DNA of 64,000 nucleotides from assembly GCA_046349875.1 (NCBI GenBank), contig JAXMBN010000004.1:145010-209009 (forward strand), in the 5' to 3' direction. Origin of the DNA: JAXMBN01 sp046349875 (lineage in GTDB: Bacteria > Planctomycetota > Planctomycetia > Pirellulales > Pirellulaceae). The translations under genes were made by a program, and so were the position numbers. The first letter of the stretch is position 1. Each line of letters opens with the position of its first letter. The notes under the pieces are model-generated. The model made no database searches. It was not told the origin of the DNA and worked only from the letters and a program-made list of their open reading frames with translations. This document shows positions 17,526 to 27,537 of the stretch, piece after piece.

Positions 17526-18680
17526 TCAGGGACGCGTGGCGAGTGCCGCAGTGAACCCGATGATATCACCTCGCTCGCTCGATTGTTTGAGCATCGGCTC
17601 AAAATCCCGTGCCGCCGCACTCAGCTCAAGGATCGACGGGGCAATCCCGCAGGGACGCATACCCTCGGGCATTCTCCGAAGCAAGAAATGCAGTGCTTCC
17701 ATCGGCCGCCCAATTCGAGCCAGCAAATCGGCATAGGTTTCGATCGCAACCGTTCCGTGCTCTTCCATATCCAGCGATTCGGCCTTTTGCAGAAAGAGCT
17801 TCAGGTTTGGATCGACATGAATCCCCAATAACGTTTGAAACAATGCCCGAGACATCGCATAAAGATCACCAAAGGGCTCATCCCCTGGGTATTGGTATTG
17901 AGGATGAAGGAGGACTCCATAATGTGTTAGATCCAAGGCCTTAGCGATAAGCTCTTTGTCATCGAGAACTCGTGCGAATCGTACCGTAGAAGAAAGATGA
18001 GTCGTATCCATATGATACGTGCCATCCTTCAACCATGTCGGACGGGCTAGTAACATTGCCTCAGCCGATGTTTCCGCAGGCTCTTTGCCTTCACGACGAC
18101 GAAGATCCGCCTTCATCCCATCCAAGAGTTCGGTATGAACATGCCTCAACAATTCGGCCACGGCCTGCTGTTGCTCGTGACGACCTCGCATCGAAACGAT
18201 GGATTCCATCATCGTGATGGTGTTGCATGTTCCGCGATGTTCGAGGCTAAGTCGAGTTCCGCGTCCAACATCAACCGCTTCATGCACCAAGATCTGAAGC
18301 ATGAGATCCAAGTTTTCGCTATCGACAGGAATTTTCGCGAGGGCTTGTGCCGCACCTTCGCGATCGCCAACAGGTCGCAGGTACATCCATCCTTCTTCGA
18401 TGCGACCTTCTTCAAGCAAGCCTAGTCCAACCTCACGACAAGCTCGCAAGAGATCACGCTCCAATAAGTCCTGCTCTTCAATCGTTAAAGCTTGCGCACC
18501 TTCCATGGCTACCGCAGGTACCCCAAGCCGCAATCTACTTTGCATCTTCAATGCTTCGAAGAGTTCACGGAATTTCTTTTGCGATCGAAGGTATTGCACC
18601 AGTTCATCGACGGCCACTTTAGGACCGGACTTCATTCTCGCGTCGGTTATTCGTTGAAAGATCGATTCGTCTGGTACCAT
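17526..18680 (-). CDS. Conserved helical protein of unknown function
   Basis: This 384-aa soluble protein has no signal peptide. The sequence is almost entirely alpha-helical, with repeat-like blocks (LLRACREVGLGLLEEGRIEEGWMYLRPVGDREGAA, LARIGRPMEALHFLLRRMPEG) resembling degenerate TPR or ARM units. HLSSTVRFARVL and HPQYQYPGDEPFGD are likely conserved surface motifs. No enzyme family was recognised. It is the first gene of a minus-strand run with the esterase and hemH, 78 bases from the next gene, and is divergent from hemDE. Confidence 0.6.
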   Translation of the reverse strand: MVPDESIFQRITDARMKSGPKVAVDELVQYLRSQKKFRELFEALKMQSRLRLGVPAVAMEGAQALTIEEQDLLERDLLRACREVGLGLLEEGRIEEGWMYLRPVGDREGAAQALAKIPVDSENLDLMLQILVHEAVDVGRGTRLSLEHRGTCNTITMMESIVSMRGRHEQQQAVAELLRHVHTELLDGMKADLRRREGKEPAETSAEAMLLARPTWLKDGTYHMDTTHLSSTVRFARVLDDKELIAKALDLTHYGVLLHPQYQYPGDEPFGDLYAMSRALFQTLLGIHVDPNLKLFLQKAESLDMEEHGTVAIETYADLLARIGRPMEALHFLLRRMPEGMRPCGIAPSILELSAAARDFEPMLKQSSERGDIIGFTAALATRP

Positions 18681-18840
18681 GATTTCTCAATTCGGATACG
18701 ATGGAGTCGTGTTTAATACGACTCGTTAACTTAAAGACGCAAGCCTGCGAAAAATAGGCTGTTGCGCAGGGTAGGATTCCTTTAGCCTAACGCAAATCCT
18801 TACCAAGCCAACCCGAGGGAACTCGGGCTCACGCGAATTC

Positions 18841-20775
18841 ATGAACATTCAACAACCCTCGTTTCAATCGCTTCGTGTTGCCTCCCTGGAAAGCCGTAGA
18901 AGTGAGGACATGCAGCGTTTGATCGAACGATTTGGGGGGCAAGCGTTCGTCAGCCCTTCCATGCGTGAAGTTCCTATTCCCGAGAACCGAGACGCGGTCG
19001 ATTTTGCCTACCGTGTGATGACGGGTGAAATCAATATCGTTCTGTTTCTGACCGGCGTTGGTTTCAAACATCTGCTCACGTCCATTGAGAAACATGTGGA
19101 TCTTCAGCGTTTTCTCAATGCTCTTTCGGATGTCACCACAGTGGCTCGCGGTCCTAAACCCGTGGCCGCCATGCGCGATTTTGGTCTCCAGCCAACCTAT
19201 CGCGTTCAAGAGCCCAATACTTGGCGGGAAATGCTCCACCTTATCGACGAGCAAATCCCCGTTACGAACCAAATCGTAGGCATTCAAGAATATGGTGCCA
19301 CCAATCGTTCGTTGGTTGCAGGACTGGAAGCTCGCGGTGCGCAAGTTGTTTCACTTCGCGTTTATCAGTGGGAGCTTCCTCAGGATTCGCGGCCCCTTGA
19401 ACAAAACATGCGAGCCATCATACGAGGTGAACGAGACCTCTTGATGGTGACGAGCGCTCACCAAATCGTCAATCTACTTCGATTGGCAGAAGGGATGCGA
19501 TGTGAAGCAGAGTTACGAACAGCTCTTGAAAAGATGCTTATCTGTTCGATTGGACCAACCACGAGTGAGATGATTCAGCATTTGCAATTGCAAGTCGATA
19601 TCGAACCGGAAAATCCCAAGATGGGACACCTGGTTCAAACAGCAGCCGAGAAAGCCAACCGCATGCTGTCCGCCAAACGATTGCCGCTGCACATATCGGT
19701 GAGCCAGCGATCTGCTTCGAATGAAACGGCAAATACGCCTCATCCATCGCAGAACAGTCACTTCATGCGAGCCTGCCGTCGCCAACCATCCAGCGTTACG
19801 CCGATTTGGTTGATGCGTCAGGCGGGAAGATACATGGCAGAGTATCGCGCCGTTCGCGAAAAGGTCGGCTTTCTTGAACTTTGTAAGAACCCTGCTTTAT
19901 GCGCTGAGGTCATGGTAACTGCCGTTACCAAACTGGGAGTTGATGCAGCCATTATTTTTTCCGATTTGCTTCCGATCCTAGAACCGATGGGAATGGATTT
20001 GGAATTTGCAGCAGGTGATGGACCAGTCATCCACAACCCGATACGAACGGGTCAAGATATCGATCGAATCCATGCACTCGAATCGATGGAACCGCTTCAA
20101 TTTGTTGCGGATACGGTCACGATGACGCGCCGAGCTCTGCCGGATCACATTCCCGTTATCGGATTTTCGGGTTCACCCTTTACGCTCGCAAGCTACATGA
20201 TCGAAGGTGGCGGAAGTCGCAATTATGCCTTCACAAAGACGCTGATGTACTCTGACGAAGGGGCATGGCGCGTTCTCATGTCCAAGCTCGCATCCTCAAT
20301 CAGTCTCTACCTCAACGAACAGATACTGGCAGGAGCTCAATGCGTTCAATTGTTTGATTCGTGGGCTGGCTGTATGGCTCCCACCGACTATGAACGTTAT
20401 GTCCTTCCCTACATGAATCAGATTCTGGAATCGATTATCCCCAATGTCCCCGTCATCAATTTTTCAACCGGCAATCCTATGTTGACGACGATGCTACGCG
20501 GTGATCGACGAACCGTAGTGGGCCTGGATTGGCGAATTGGTCTGGATGTAGGCTGGGACATGGCAGGCAATGATCGCGCGGTTCAAGGAAACCTGGATCC
20601 GCTCGTTCTTCTAGGCGATCGCGCCACGATACGACGAGAAGTAAAGCGAGTCCTCCAGGAAGCACAGGGCAGGGCGGGGCACATCTTCAATCTTGGCCAC
20701 GGCATCCTTCCCCAAACGCCAGTTGAAAACGCTATCGCCCTCGTCGATATGGTTCACGAACTGAGTGCGCGATAG
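18841..20775 (+). CDS. hemDE: Fused uroporphyrinogen-III synthase / uroporphyrinogen decarboxylase
   Basis: This 644-aa protein carries two successive haem-pathway activities. Residues about 10-285 match HemD (LESRRSEDMQRLIERFGG, VLFLTGVGF, IQEYGATNRSL, VTSAHQIVNLLRL, CSIGPTTSEMI), which cyclises hydroxymethylbilane. A low-conservation linker of about 20 residues follows. Residues about 305-640 match HemE (RQPSSVTPIWLMRQAGRYMAEYR with substrate-binding Arg residues, AAIIFSDLLPILEPMG, GFSGSPFTLASYMIEGG, CVQLFDSWAG, FNLGHGILPQTP). There is no stop or start between the two. The 3' end overlaps the convergent amidohydrolase by 44 bases. Upstream ribosome binding is weak. Confidence 0.9.
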   Translation: MNIQQPSFQSLRVASLESRRSEDMQRLIERFGGQAFVSPSMREVPIPENRDAVDFAYRVMTGEINIVLFLTGVGFKHLLTSIEKHVDLQRFLNALSDVTTVARGPKPVAAMRDFGLQPTYRVQEPNTWREMLHLIDEQIPVTNQIVGIQEYGATNRSLVAGLEARGAQVVSLRVYQWELPQDSRPLEQNMRAIIRGERDLLMVTSAHQIVNLLRLAEGMRCEAELRTALEKMLICSIGPTTSEMIQHLQLQVDIEPENPKMGHLVQTAAEKANRMLSAKRLPLHISVSQRSASNETANTPHPSQNSHFMRACRRQPSSVTPIWLMRQAGRYMAEYRAVREKVGFLELCKNPALCAEVMVTAVTKLGVDAAIIFSDLLPILEPMGMDLEFAAGDGPVIHNPIRTGQDIDRIHALESMEPLQFVADTVTMTRRALPDHIPVIGFSGSPFTLASYMIEGGGSRNYAFTKTLMYSDEGAWRVLMSKLASSISLYLNEQILAGAQCVQLFDSWAGCMAPTDYERYVLPYMNQILESIIPNVPVINFSTGNPMLTTMLRGDRRTVVGLDWRIGLDVGWDMAGNDRAVQGNLDPLVLLGDRATIRREVKRVLQEAQGRAGHIFNLGHGILPQTPVENAIALVDMVHELSAR

Positions 20776-22009
20776 GCAAGAGTGGATTACTAGAGTCGAG
20801 GATAAACTCTGCAACCTTTTTGGAATCCGCGGTTGGGCAGGCAACACTGACCATGGGCGACAACGATCCCACTCGGAGCGTCCCAAAATGTTCTTCGATA
20901 CCAAGGAAGCGGGCGGGAGCTTCCGAGATCATGGATAGGCATATGCGAGGTTCGATCGAGTGATTCGCATAGAGAAATCGAGCCTCCTCTAAGATGCTCA
21001 AGTCAGGGTTAGAAGCGAGCGAATCGGTCCCCAAAAAAACAGGGATGCCTCGTTTGATAAGATCTTTCCACGGATGCGGCTCATGATGAAAGAAGGCATG
21101 TGTTCGAGGACAGTAAACCACAGCAAGATTGTTTTGGCTGGTCAAGAACTGTCGGCATGCCTCGTCTAAGTAATTGCCATGGACGACCAATGCCCGCGCG
21201 GCACTAGCTAGAACATGCAAGTATTCGACCAAACTGTGGGGCTCTAGTTTCGAAACGCCTAACGGCGAAGAGAATTTCTCCAGCATCGCTGCGAACGGCC
21301 CAGTGCGTAAAGACACCCACTCGAGCTCTTCGCGAGACTCGGCTAGGTGCATGCTTACAAGGCAACCCGATTGGCAAGACTTTTGAACACTCAAACGCAA
21401 GAGAGATAGAGGTGTTGTGTACGGCGCATGCGGGCACCAACCGAAACTCGAATGGAAAACGCTACTGACGATCGAGGAATCTGGACACGATAGCCGAGCC
21501 TCTGATTCGAATGCTTCGGCGCCTCGTAGGATTTCATCCTGACGAGAAGGCGTTGGCCCCATGAGTTCATACAAGGGCCAGACACTCGTTTCTGATGTCG
21601 ATGTCAACCAATCCACACGCCAGGGCATGGTGATGTTGTCGACTACCAAACCAACACCATAGCGACTGGAGGCTTCTAGCCCCAATTGATAGGACCCGCG
21701 TCGAGTCTCCAGTAACGCAGAAGGTCCCGAAAGTTCCGCGACTGCTGCTGCAGCACGTCTTCGATGAGCAACCACATTCTCAATCCACCCTGGAAATGTA
21801 CCAGGGAAGGCTATGGGATTTTGCAGATCGGAAAACTCAAGATGACAGTGCGCATTGACAAGGCGAGGCAATACACATACGTCGCCTAAGTCGATGTCAC
21901 ATGGTACCTGGCCATACTTGATGCCGTGGATGCGATTGGCATTGATTTCGAGAACAATATTCTCGCGTGGGCCATCATCTAACCATGCCCATCGAGCTCG
22001 CATTCGCAT
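20732..22009 (-). CDS. Amidohydrolase of the aminodeoxyfutalosine deaminase / chlorohydrolase type
   Basis: This 425-aa metal-dependent hydrolase has metal ligands in NAHCHLEFSDL (HxH), HLAESREE, VVHGNYLD and GTDSLASNPDLS, the full amidohydrolase set. YCPRTHAFF is typical of the deaminase branch that includes MqnX (aminodeoxyfutalosine deaminase of the futalosine menaquinone pathway), a plausible role in a planctomycete. No other mqn gene is in the window. It starts 11 bases after the end of cysE, so the two are probably one operon. Confidence 0.8.
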   Translation of the reverse strand: MRMRARWAWLDDGPRENIVLEINANRIHGIKYGQVPCDIDLGDVCVLPRLVNAHCHLEFSDLQNPIAFPGTFPGWIENVVAHRRRAAAAVAELSGPSALLETRRGSYQLGLEASSRYGVGLVVDNITMPWRVDWLTSTSETSVWPLYELMGPTPSRQDEILRGAEAFESEARLSCPDSSIVSSVFHSSFGWCPHAPYTTPLSLLRLSVQKSCQSGCLVSMHLAESREELEWVSLRTGPFAAMLEKFSSPLGVSKLEPHSLVEYLHVLASAARALVVHGNYLDEACRQFLTSQNNLAVVYCPRTHAFFHHEPHPWKDLIKRGIPVFLGTDSLASNPDLSILEEARFLYANHSIEPRICLSMISEAPARFLGIEEHFGTLRVGSLSPMVSVACPTADSKKVAEFILDSSNPLLPIAHSVREPYRRGR

Positions 22010-22020
22010 CGATTGGCTCT

Positions 22021-22989
22021 TTAGATTTGGTAGTTGGCTTCAGGAAGCATATCGTCGGGCACTGCTCCTCGCATTTTCAACTTTGGCTTCTCTAAGACAA
22101 CGGTAGTATTAGGAGCCACTGAGGAAGTAATCCAAACGCTCGATCCGATGACACTTCCTTTTCCGATGATCGTTTTGCCACCGAGGATAGTTGCATTTGC
22201 ATAGATAACGACACCATCTTCAATCGTCGGATGGCGTTTGCTGCCTCGGATCAACTGACCATCAGAATCGGTTGGGAACGAGAGAGCACCAAGGGTAACA
22301 CCTTGATAGAGCTTGACGTGTTCTCCGATCTCACATGTTTCACCGATCACCACACCTGTACCGTGATCAATGAAGAAATGCCGGCCGATCGTTGCACCCG
22401 GGTGGATATCAATTCCCGTTTCCTTGTGAGCCCATTCCGTCATCATCCGGGGAATAAAAGGAACTTTAAACTTGTGAAGTTCATGTGCAATTCGATAGAT
22501 CGAAATTGCTTCTAATCCAGGAAAACAGAAAACGATCTCATCGCGGTTGGATACAGATGGGTCACCAGCGAATGCCGCATCGACGTCCGTCGCCAAGATA
22601 GACCGCAGATAAGGAATGCGTTCTAGAAACGCGATTGCAATGGCCTGACCTTTGGCTTCGTAATCCGTTGGTTCAACACATTCGCTTTCCTTTTTGCGAA
22701 CGCGATCATCGTGCTGAAGGGCACGTGCAATTTGGTTGGTAAGCTTGTCATGAAGATTGTCAATCAGGTTACCAACGTGGTAGGTTACATTGCCGATGTG
22801 CAACCCTTCGCGACGGCGATACCCCGGATACAGAATGTCCTTGAGATCTTCGAGGATTTGTACCACCACGTCATACTTGGGCAACGGGCAATGACCGAGA
22901 TGATTGATGGGATCACCTTGGATGTAAGTCTTTACGATTGCATCCGTAAGGCGTGGTAAGTTTTCCTTCAATCTTGCATCGGAGGCCAT
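22021..22989 (-). CDS. cysE: Serine O-acetyltransferase
   Basis: This enzyme makes O-acetylserine from serine and acetyl-CoA for cysteine synthesis. The start was chosen at ATG 22989 (MASDARLKENLP), preceded by GAAGGG eight bases upstream. ATG 23052 would add a 21-residue Arg-rich segment. The N-terminal helical SAT domain contains INHLGHCPLPKYD and ILYPGYRRREG. The C-terminal left-handed beta helix has hexapeptide turns HPGATIGRHFFIDHGTGVVIGETCEIG and KRHPTIEDGVVIYANATILGG. It is longer than E. coli CysE, in line with the EpsC-like group. It is probably cotranscribed with the downstream amidohydrolase. Confidence 0.92.
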   Translation of the reverse strand: MASDARLKENLPRLTDAIVKTYIQGDPINHLGHCPLPKYDVVVQILEDLKDILYPGYRRREGLHIGNVTYHVGNLIDNLHDKLTNQIARALQHDDRVRKKESECVEPTDYEAKGQAIAIAFLERIPYLRSILATDVDAAFAGDPSVSNRDEIVFCFPGLEAISIYRIAHELHKFKVPFIPRMMTEWAHKETGIDIHPGATIGRHFFIDHGTGVVIGETCEIGEHVKLYQGVTLGALSFPTDSDGQLIRGSKRHPTIEDGVVIYANATILGGKTIIGKGSVIGSSVWITSSVAPNTTVVLEKPKLKMRGAVPDDMLPEANYQI

Positions 22990-23185
22990 GCTATCCACCC
23001 TTCCCGCTATCAACCGAGCTAATAGTCGGTCGTAAACCCGTGCTCCAACCATGCTTCTAGTCCCTGCCAAGCATCTTCGATGCTAGCAAAGCCCTCAAAA
23101 GCATCAATCCTGTTCGATTCTTATAAATCGTCACACACGAATCTACACTCAAGCCCCGAAATCTTAACCCCTACAACTTCCCACC

Positions 23186-23213
23186 CAATTAGATGCCACC
23201 CATCTATATTTGA
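23186..23213 (+). repeat. REP-like palindrome, diverged type, left of RAYT remnant
   Basis: The arms AGATG and CATCT enclose loop CCACC, followed by ATATTTGAC. It is inverted relative to the copy at 24738-24763. Compared with the 2.5-kb REPs, one G-C stem pair has become A-T on both arms, so pairing is preserved. Confidence 0.7.
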
Positions 23214-23494
23214 CGGGTAACTTCACTTGTTTTTTGTCATTTGGCAGGTTTTTCAGATGGGCAAAGGGTCAGAGAGAACCTTCATTGCAGGCTGTCGGTG
23301 GCTAAATGAGGGCATTAAGACGTGGTCGGCGGCCGTTTGCAGAGAAGAGGAGAGATTTTTCGGCAAGGGAACGGCTTTTTTGCGGCGGAATTGCAGTGTA
23401 AGAGCGCACGGCTAGAGAGCCTCAGAGGATTGGCTTGTGATTCATGCCAACTGAGGGCGTTGTTGCCCTTGATCTAGTTGAAGATTGCAACGGA

Positions 23495-24729
23495 TCAGGC
23501 GAGGAAGCAAATGGCCGAAGAGCTTTGCCCGCGGATCCATGCGAGATTGTTGTTCTGAGCTTCCTTCTTCAGGCTCGATGGGTGACCGGCGGCTCGTGAA
23601 TGCCCGAAGTACTTCGTATACTCCCACACTAGATCGCACCACATCGATCCTTCAATGCCAAGTCGTTCGAGAATCGGAGCTAGGTTCTCTGGAATGCTCC
23701 CTCGCTTCCCTTCTTGCTTATGACGCCCAGTCCAATCGAGCAGCGTAAGATACTCGTCCGAACTCATATTCAGGAATCCTTTGTCGCTTGCACGCACGCC
23801 GCTACTGCTGGCTTGAGGACCAGGCTTGCCTCGTTCATCAATCTGCAAAGGTGCCATCCACGAACCCACTTCCATTTGAAGTTGGCGATTCTTGCCTTTC
23901 TTCGATGATCGCAGCGATGCTAGCTGCTTTTTCAATTCTTCCGCTTCGATTCGTCGATTGGCAGCGATAGCTCACCTAACTTGGATGCCACTTGCTCTTC
24001 ATTCAAAATCTTCCCAGAACTGCTTGGATGCCGGAGTGACTCGCTTTCCTTTCTTGGCCTGAATTCGATCAAATGCAGATCATAAAACCTCGACTGCTCG
24101 GGACTCTTAGCCAAAGCAGCTCGAACTGGATTCAAGTCCACATACATAGCGCATGCCAATAACCCCGCCTCGTCGACAATCTTCTGAGCCTTAAAACGTC
24201 CTTCCCAAAACCTTCCAGTGCATTCATCTTCTCGATTTGCATGTCGTGCGATGGGTTCGGCAAAGGCTCGCATAAACCAGAAATGTTCGACAACCAGAGG
24301 TTCACCATTCGGTAAGCTGCTTGGCGTCCGCAGTAGGCTGGGCAATATCCTGTTGAGTTGGCGTCCCGAGAAAATCCTCAAGTCGTTCACCAGGAAAGAG
24401 TTGCAACCAACGTCGAGCCACCTCTTCATCATCCCAGGCTTTCACGACGTCCGGCCTTGTCGAAGAATGGTATGCACGTGGTTGGACATGACGGAATAAT
24501 TAAGAACGTCGATTCCGAAAGTCGCTGCGAGCAGCCTCAATCTTCGACGAATCCACTCTCGCCGGTATTCGTAATTCTTACCCCGAGACCGAATCCTTTC
24601 CCGTAAGAAAGGCTCGCCGCACACATCGCTGAGTGCAGTGTGCAATCGAAATCTCATTGGGCGGAAACTGTTCAGAACGTTTCGGTAGCATTGCCGTAGG
24701 CTTCTCCTCCCCCAAATTCTACGCAACAT
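23495..24729 (-). pseudogene. Decayed RAYT (REP-associated tyrosine transposase) gene
   Basis: Homologous along its length to the intact gene at 2616-3848, but spread over at least three frames. Part 1 (24729 to about 24445) contains the HUH motif NHVHTILR. The next stretch continues in another frame (WDDEEVARRWLQLFPGERLEDFLG). Part 2 (within 23932-24432) has HFWFMRAFAEPIARHAN, GRFWEGRFKAQ and the catalytic-tyrosine box YVDLNPVRAA. After SRF the frame shifts again (FDRIQAKKGKRV). Part 3 (23495-23935) has RASDKGFL and GIEGSMWCDLVW. At least four frameshifts make it non-functional as it stands. Confidence 0.88.
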
Positions 24730-24737
24730 CCGCAGGT

Positions 24738-24763
24738 TGTCAACATTAGATGGGTGGCATGTA
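24738..24763 (-). repeat. REP-like palindrome, diverged type, right of RAYT remnant
   Basis: This reverse complement of the 23186-23213 element has TTAGATGGGTGGCAT with the TTAG foot next to the hairpin. With its partner it brackets the transposase remnant as an inverted pair about 1.5 kb apart. Confidence 0.7.
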
Positions 24764-24780
24764 TTGGTATTGGGGGGAGG

Positions 24781-25026
24781 TTAGGGGGTGAGTTTGTTTT
24801 GGAGCTTGTTGTAAGTGTCGAGGTGCATGGGGTGGTCGGTGTAGAAGATGGCTGATGGGTTGATGCCGGCAGATTCTTGCCGCAAAATCCGTGATTGCAC
24901 CTGGGGAAGGCGGGCGATCCTGGGAAAAAGGACTAACCACAAAAATAGCACAGCGATTAGACCAGCCCCGAAGTAGATACGTCCCCTGACGCGGCGTCCC
25001 AAGTTCCCATTTGGTGGCTTCGACAT
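24781..25026 (-). CDS. Small single-span membrane protein, unknown
   Basis: This 81-aa protein has a basic N-terminus, one transmembrane helix (YFGAGLIAVLFLWLVLF) and a periplasmic tail ending FYTDHPMHLDTYNKLQNKLTP. No family was recognised. It lies 36 bases after the YeiH-type transporter gene, in the same direction, so it may be cotranscribed. Shine-Dalgarno match is weak. Confidence 0.55.
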   Translation of the reverse strand: MSKPPNGNLGRRVRGRIYFGAGLIAVLFLWLVLFPRIARLPQVQSRILRQESAGINPSAIFYTDHPMHLDTYNKLQNKLTP

Positions 25027-25062
25027 TTACTGACTCGCATCGGACTCACATTAGTTGGTAGA

Positions 25063-26604
25063 TCATTTTGCTAGGCTGGCAGCAACATCTTTGAAAACGA
25101 CTTCGAACATCAACCAGCACATCGCCAAGGAAACAATCAAATTGAGCCCTTGCCCTACGACATAGAGCACCAAGGGCTTACCACCATGCATCAATTTCAT
25201 GAACTCTTTTAGATTGGAATCCAAACCGATACTCACGAATCCAAGACAAAAGAGCCAAACCCGGAGGTTTTTCGTAAAACCGTCGACCGTTCCGTTTGCA
25301 ATCAACTGCCCCACCGTTCCGGTCGATTGCAACCAGGAGAAGAAAAGTGATGCAACCATGAATCCAAGAACGAACTTAGGAAACCGTCGCCAAATCAAAT
25401 ATGGCCCTTGGGCGATGGCTGCTTTGGCGTTTTCTCCTTTTTCGACGAAGGTAGACCAATAGACAGCCACCCCCAAAGCGACAATGCCGATCAAGATGTT
25501 CTGAATCATCTTCACCGTTGTTGCCACTTCCATCGCAGTGGTACCTAACATCTCTCCTGCTGCAGCCACAGCTCCAGTCGAATCAATCGTGCCACCTATC
25601 CAAGCTCCACCAACGACATCGCTCAGCCCCATCCATCGAATCATCGGTGGCATCACAATAATCATGAGCACCGTAAAGCCGAGCGATAAACCAATCGCCA
25701 ATGACAACTCTTCCTTCTTGGCTTTGCAGGCTGCCGCGGTGGCGATCGCCGCCGAGACTCCACACACCGACATATCGGCCGAGATCACAAGGTTCAGCGA
25801 CTTTGATTGAATGCGAAGTATGTACTGACCAAATAGATAGGTTGCGATCAACACAATGGGAGTCGTCACCCAGGATACAAAAATCCCAGGTCCTCCCAAG
25901 GCCAACAGCTTGTTGAAAAGAACTTCGGATCCTAGCAAAATCAAACCTGACTTAATGTAAAGCTCTGTCCGCATGGCAGGCTCAAGCCATCTGGGTGTTC
26001 CAATCGTGTTACTAATGAATAATCCAACGAGCAATGCCCACAATGCGTACTCGAGGTTGTAAACCTCCATCGTCTTCTGACCACCCATGAGGAATGCGAT
26101 GATCGCGAGAAAGAAAACCACACTAAAAGCGCGAACAAACTTCCACCAAGAATTACCAGTCACGGCCATGATGGCGGCATAGAGTCCAGCCAAGATGGCA
26201 AAGGTGACAGCGAGCCCAGCCCAAAGCCCCTGCGTCTTTGAATAGAAAGCTTCGAGCGGATTGGATACCCACCCCGACAACTTGACGATCCATGGCTTCA
26301 ACGGCGTAGGAGCTATCTCCGACTCAAGCTTCTTCTTCGCATCTATCAGCTCTTTGCTTTTTGATTTGTAATCTTCTGGATTTTTGGACAGTTCCTTGAG
26401 CTGTTGCGAGACCACTTTATGCTTATCAAGCTTGTCGGATGTCGACTGAGCATCAGGGCGACTTAACCAAATACTCCCAAGCCCTACCATCAATAGTGAA
26501 AACCCAAAAACCATGGCGAGCCAATCTTCGGATCTGAAGAAAGAACTTTCCACGGAATTCACTTCGGGTTGGCTCTTGTTGGAATCATTCACGTCAGACG
26601 CCAT
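25063..26604 (-). CDS. YeiH-family putative sulfate exporter (Cons_hypoth698)
   Basis: This 513-aa inner-membrane protein starts at ATG 26604 with GAGAG upstream. About ten transmembrane helices carry family motifs LYIKSGLILLGSEVLF, NLVISADMSVCGVSAAIATAAACKAK and GGTIDSTGAVAAAGEMLG. A charged Lys/Glu-rich segment between the first helix and the second (about residues 50-90) and extra N-terminal residues make it longer than E. coli YeiH (about 350 aa). The sulfate-export label is the family default and is not proven by the sequence. Confidence 0.85.
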   Translation of the reverse strand: MASDVNDSNKSQPEVNSVESSFFRSEDWLAMVFGFSLLMVGLGSIWLSRPDAQSTSDKLDKHKVVSQQLKELSKNPEDYKSKSKELIDAKKKLESEIAPTPLKPWIVKLSGWVSNPLEAFYSKTQGLWAGLAVTFAILAGLYAAIMAVTGNSWWKFVRAFSVVFFLAIIAFLMGGQKTMEVYNLEYALWALLVGLFISNTIGTPRWLEPAMRTELYIKSGLILLGSEVLFNKLLALGGPGIFVSWVTTPIVLIATYLFGQYILRIQSKSLNLVISADMSVCGVSAAIATAAACKAKKEELSLAIGLSLGFTVLMIIVMPPMIRWMGLSDVVGGAWIGGTIDSTGAVAAAGEMLGTTAMEVATTVKMIQNILIGIVALGVAVYWSTFVEKGENAKAAIAQGPYLIWRRFPKFVLGFMVASLFFSWLQSTGTVGQLIANGTVDGFTKNLRVWLFCLGFVSIGLDSNLKEFMKLMHGGKPLVLYVVGQGLNLIVSLAMCWLMFEVVFKDVAASLAK

Positions 26605-26847
26605 GAAAACACTCTCTTCGAGAAACAGATGGTCGGGTGGGGAATGGCACAAAAGGAGCTAAACTAATGGCTCTATAAAGGTGGGGCGCCCCAAAAGGCG
26701 GTCTTCTATCGTATCATGTTTGTTCGTTTGTTTGGGCCGCTCGATTGGGTATCTCACTCGACTTTTGCGGCTCAGACTTTTTGGCAATACTCATTCAAAT
26801 GATCGCCTCATTCTGTTCAATTTCCAAGCGATTGCAGGAAACTCAAG

Positions 26848-27519
26848 ATGCCTTATCGGGCTGTGATTTTTGACCTTGACGGAACGCTCCTCGATACGCT
26901 TCACGATATTGGGTCGGCCGCAAACGATGTGCTTACGGAATTCGATGAACCGACTCACCCTATCGCAGACTATCGATTTATGGTTGGCGATGGAGTGTCG
27001 ATGCTCTTTCAGCGGGCTCTGCCTAAGACCCAAGCAAATCGCGAACTGCTGCAGGAGTGCGTAGAGCTATTCGAAAAACACTATGCCGTCCGCTGGCGTG
27101 AATCATCCTGCCCTTATCCAGAGATCCCCGAGATTCTCGATTGGCTGTGCGCGAACAACATTCCAATCACGGTCCTCTCGAACAAACCGCACGCCTTCAC
27201 ATGCCAGTGCGTCGAGCTTCTACTGCCTCAATGGAAATTTGATGTGGTTCTAGGACAACGCCCCGATGTTCCTCGCAAGCCAGATCCGGCGGGTGTTTTC
27301 GATGTCGTTTCACAACTCAATACCCTTCGAAAACTCAGCTTACAACCCTCTGAAATCGTCTACGTTGGTGATACGAATACGGACATGAGAACAGCGATCG
27401 CTGCCGGTTGCTTGGCCGTGGGAGTCACTTGGGGATTTCGGCCAGAAATGGAGTTACGTGAATCGGGCGCCAAGTGCATCATTCATCATCCCACCGAAAT
27501 CCGTAAGTACTTTGGATAG
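26848..27519 (+). CDS. HAD-family phosphatase, phosphoglycolate phosphatase-like
   Basis: This 223-aa protein has all four HAD motifs: FDLDGTLLDT (nucleophile and acid Asp), VLSNKPH (Ser), KPDPAG (Lys) and YVGDTNTDMRTA (metal Asp). The small helical cap and YRFMVGDGVSML are like Gph. Substrate could be 2-phosphoglycolate or another small phosphate ester. It stops 18 bases before the RND exporter gene, so the two probably form an operon. Confidence 0.85.
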   Translation: MPYRAVIFDLDGTLLDTLHDIGSAANDVLTEFDEPTHPIADYRFMVGDGVSMLFQRALPKTQANRELLQECVELFEKHYAVRWRESSCPYPEIPEILDWLCANNIPITVLSNKPHAFTCQCVELLLPQWKFDVVLGQRPDVPRKPDPAGVFDVVSQLNTLRKLSLQPSEIVYVGDTNTDMRTAIAAGCLAVGVTWGFRPEMELRESGAKCIIHHPTEIRKYFG

Positions 27520-27537
27520 TTTGCGACAGGAACGCTC

